NCBI GenBank assembly: GCA_037447605.1
Contig: CM074807.1
Coordinates: 2,378,915-2,442,914 of the forward strand
DNA length: 64,000 nt
Direction: 5' to 3'
DNA from: Zygnema circumcarinatum
Lineage: Eukaryota; Streptophyta; Zygnematophyceae; Zygnematales; Zygnemataceae
Made by a program: the position numbers and the translations under genes. Shown here piece by piece: positions 62,649 through 64,000 of the stretch. The notes beneath the pieces were generated by a model, which was not told the origin of the DNA, searched no databases, and saw only the letters and a list, made by a program, of their open reading frames with translations. Within the stretch, counting starts at the first letter, position 1. The number at the start of each line of letters is the position of its first letter.

Positions 62649-63423
62649 TTGCCTATCCCTGTATTGAAAATTGAATGTTTATCACTCACTGGAGACAAGG
62701 CTAAGATCGGCATTACCTTGTCACAGTTGATGCAGCTTGTACCAGGTGCTGCCGCCGTAGTTCGAAAGCTAGCCGACAGTGCAGAGGCCACCCTGCGGCC
62801 TCCCACGGTTCCTATGGCATCTCCTCCGGACGTCCCCTCGCCGGCCGATATCCACCACATGGCTACGGCGCCTCCGCCGGACCCAGTCCGCTCCCCTCGC
62901 CATCCTCCTCGCCAGATTCAGATCCTCCCTCTCATCCCAACGCCCAACGTGCGGATCATTGTCAATGTATGGCTCAACGGTCATCCCAGCAAAGCCATGA
63001 TCGACACGGGGGCTATGCGCACAGTTCTGTCCAAGCCTGTGATGAAGGCGGCAGGGGTCAAGTTGGACAAGACGCTTGAGCCCATCCCCCGATATGTGGG
63101 AGTTGAAGGGAGCTTACATGAAGGATTGGGCAGCGCCCAAGTGGTCATCAGTCTTGGCGAGATGGGAGCCACAGTGAATGCAGTCATCATGGCCGCTGAA
63201 CACTATTCTATCCTGCTGGGCTCAGATTGGCTCATCGCGATGGGAGCACAAATCAACTTTGCTACATGTCAACTGCACCTATCTGCTGGCGGGACAGACT
63301 GCTCCTTCCCCATCATCCTCAGTCCCTTACCACCTCCGCCTTCCCAAAGCGCCACGCCACGGCGCAGGTCTCCTACCCGGAGATCACCTTGTACCATTCG
63401 GTCGGCAGCCCCCATTCTTCTTA
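62649..63423 (+). CDS. Element C aspartic protease region
   Basis: The plus-strand frame carries the retropepsin core KAMIDTGAMRTVLSKPVM and, downstream, YSILLGSDWLIAMGAQINFA, matching gypsy proteases. The frame stays open past the domain to 63581, but the reverse transcriptase reading takes over in another frame near 63424. Confidence 0.75.
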
Positions 63424-64000
63424 TGGATCGGCCAATTCTGATACCGATGACGAGACTCCCCCTCCTGCTACTCCGAGTCCAGCTCTCGGGACGCCGACGG
63501 AAGAACTGTTGCCGCCAGCGCTGCCTGCACCCAGCTTTCCACCCCATGAGATCATCAGTGATGAGGAGTGGCTGGAAATAGAGGGGCAGATGCGATTAGG
63601 CCCTGCAGTCCTCTCAGACCCGATCAAGCATTCTCAACTACGCCAAGTGCTGCGCCGAAATCACCTAGTTTTCGCACGACATTCACTCGACATCGGCAAG
63701 ACTCACCTGATTGAGCACCACATTGATACGGGGGATGCGCCTCCCGTGATGACCCTGACTCCCTACCGCTTTTCCGCCGCGCAGCAGGCCGACGTCGAAC
63801 GACAGATCGATGAGAACGTGGCTGCCGGATTGATGGAACCTGGAGAAGGGCCGTGGGCCAGCCCGGCCGTTCTGCCCCCAAAGCCAGATGGTACACTCCG
63901 CTTCTGTGGGGACTACCGGAAACTGAATGCAATAACGAAGTGGGATCCCTACACATTACCAGATGTGGACCTGATTCTCCACGGCGTCTCCCCTGAGGAC
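63424..64000 (+). CDS. Element C reverse transcriptase, N-terminal part (runs off window)
   Basis: An open plus-strand frame begins NSDTDDETPPPATPSPA and continues through a linker (DEEWLEIEGQMRLGPAVL) into RT: YRFSAAQQADVERQID, GPWASPAVLPPKPDGTLRFC and YTLPDVDLILHGVSPED at the window end. The frame differs from that of the protease, so expression would need a frameshift, or a mutation separates them. Confidence 0.85.

Overview
This is nuclear DNA from a streptophyte, a land plant or more likely a charophycean alga. Every recognisable gene is split by GT..AG introns. The gene set is plant-specific in part: a LOB-domain transcription factor, a SWEET sugar transporter, a plant-type HACD/PAS2 dehydratase, a phi-like glutathione transferase and a plastid HExxH membrane protein. 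Degenerate CCCTAAA (plant-type telomeric) repeats occur, and the mobile DNA is LTR retrotransposon material including a chromovirus. The species cannot be fixed from the sequence.

Gene-rich left part (1-36000). In order: a VIR3-like plastid HExxH membrane protein (+); an HLH protein with an acidic rather than basic flank (+) behind a 1.4 kb GC-rich leader; tubulin cofactor B (+) with two striking intronic repeats; a short coiled-coil protein (+); an uncertain minus-strand gene; a SWEET transporter (-); an unidentified minus-strand gene with three phase-compatible exons; a GST (+); a Costars/ABRACL actin-regulatory protein (-); the HACD/PASTICCINO2 fatty-acid elongase dehydratase (-); the ESCRT ATPase VPS4/SKD1 (+); and a LOB-domain factor (+). 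HACD and VPS4 are divergently arranged across 744 bp rich in GTAC.

Repeat-rich right part (36000-64000). RPB1, the largest RNA polymerase II subunit, is complete in 15 exons at 42159-50791, with a CTD of about 35 heptads. It sits on a contig bounded on both sides by runs of exactly ten N and by copies, in opposite orientation, of one dispersed repeat. Left of it is a truncated minus-strand retroelement (37490-41464). Right of it are a nested short repeat (51220-52290), an inverted repeat copy, a decayed chromovirus with both LTRs (about 53640-60208), and a second LTR element whose primer binding site directly follows the chromovirus 3' LTR and which runs off the window end. The reverse transcriptase of that last element is 241/249 nt identical to the minus-strand fragment at 41216-41464; seven of the eight changes are silent.

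Exon coordinates were worked out by eye from splice consensus, reading phase and recalled family sequences. Where a junction could not be closed this is stated. No operon logic applies; the cellular genes look like independent housekeeping and regulatory genes.
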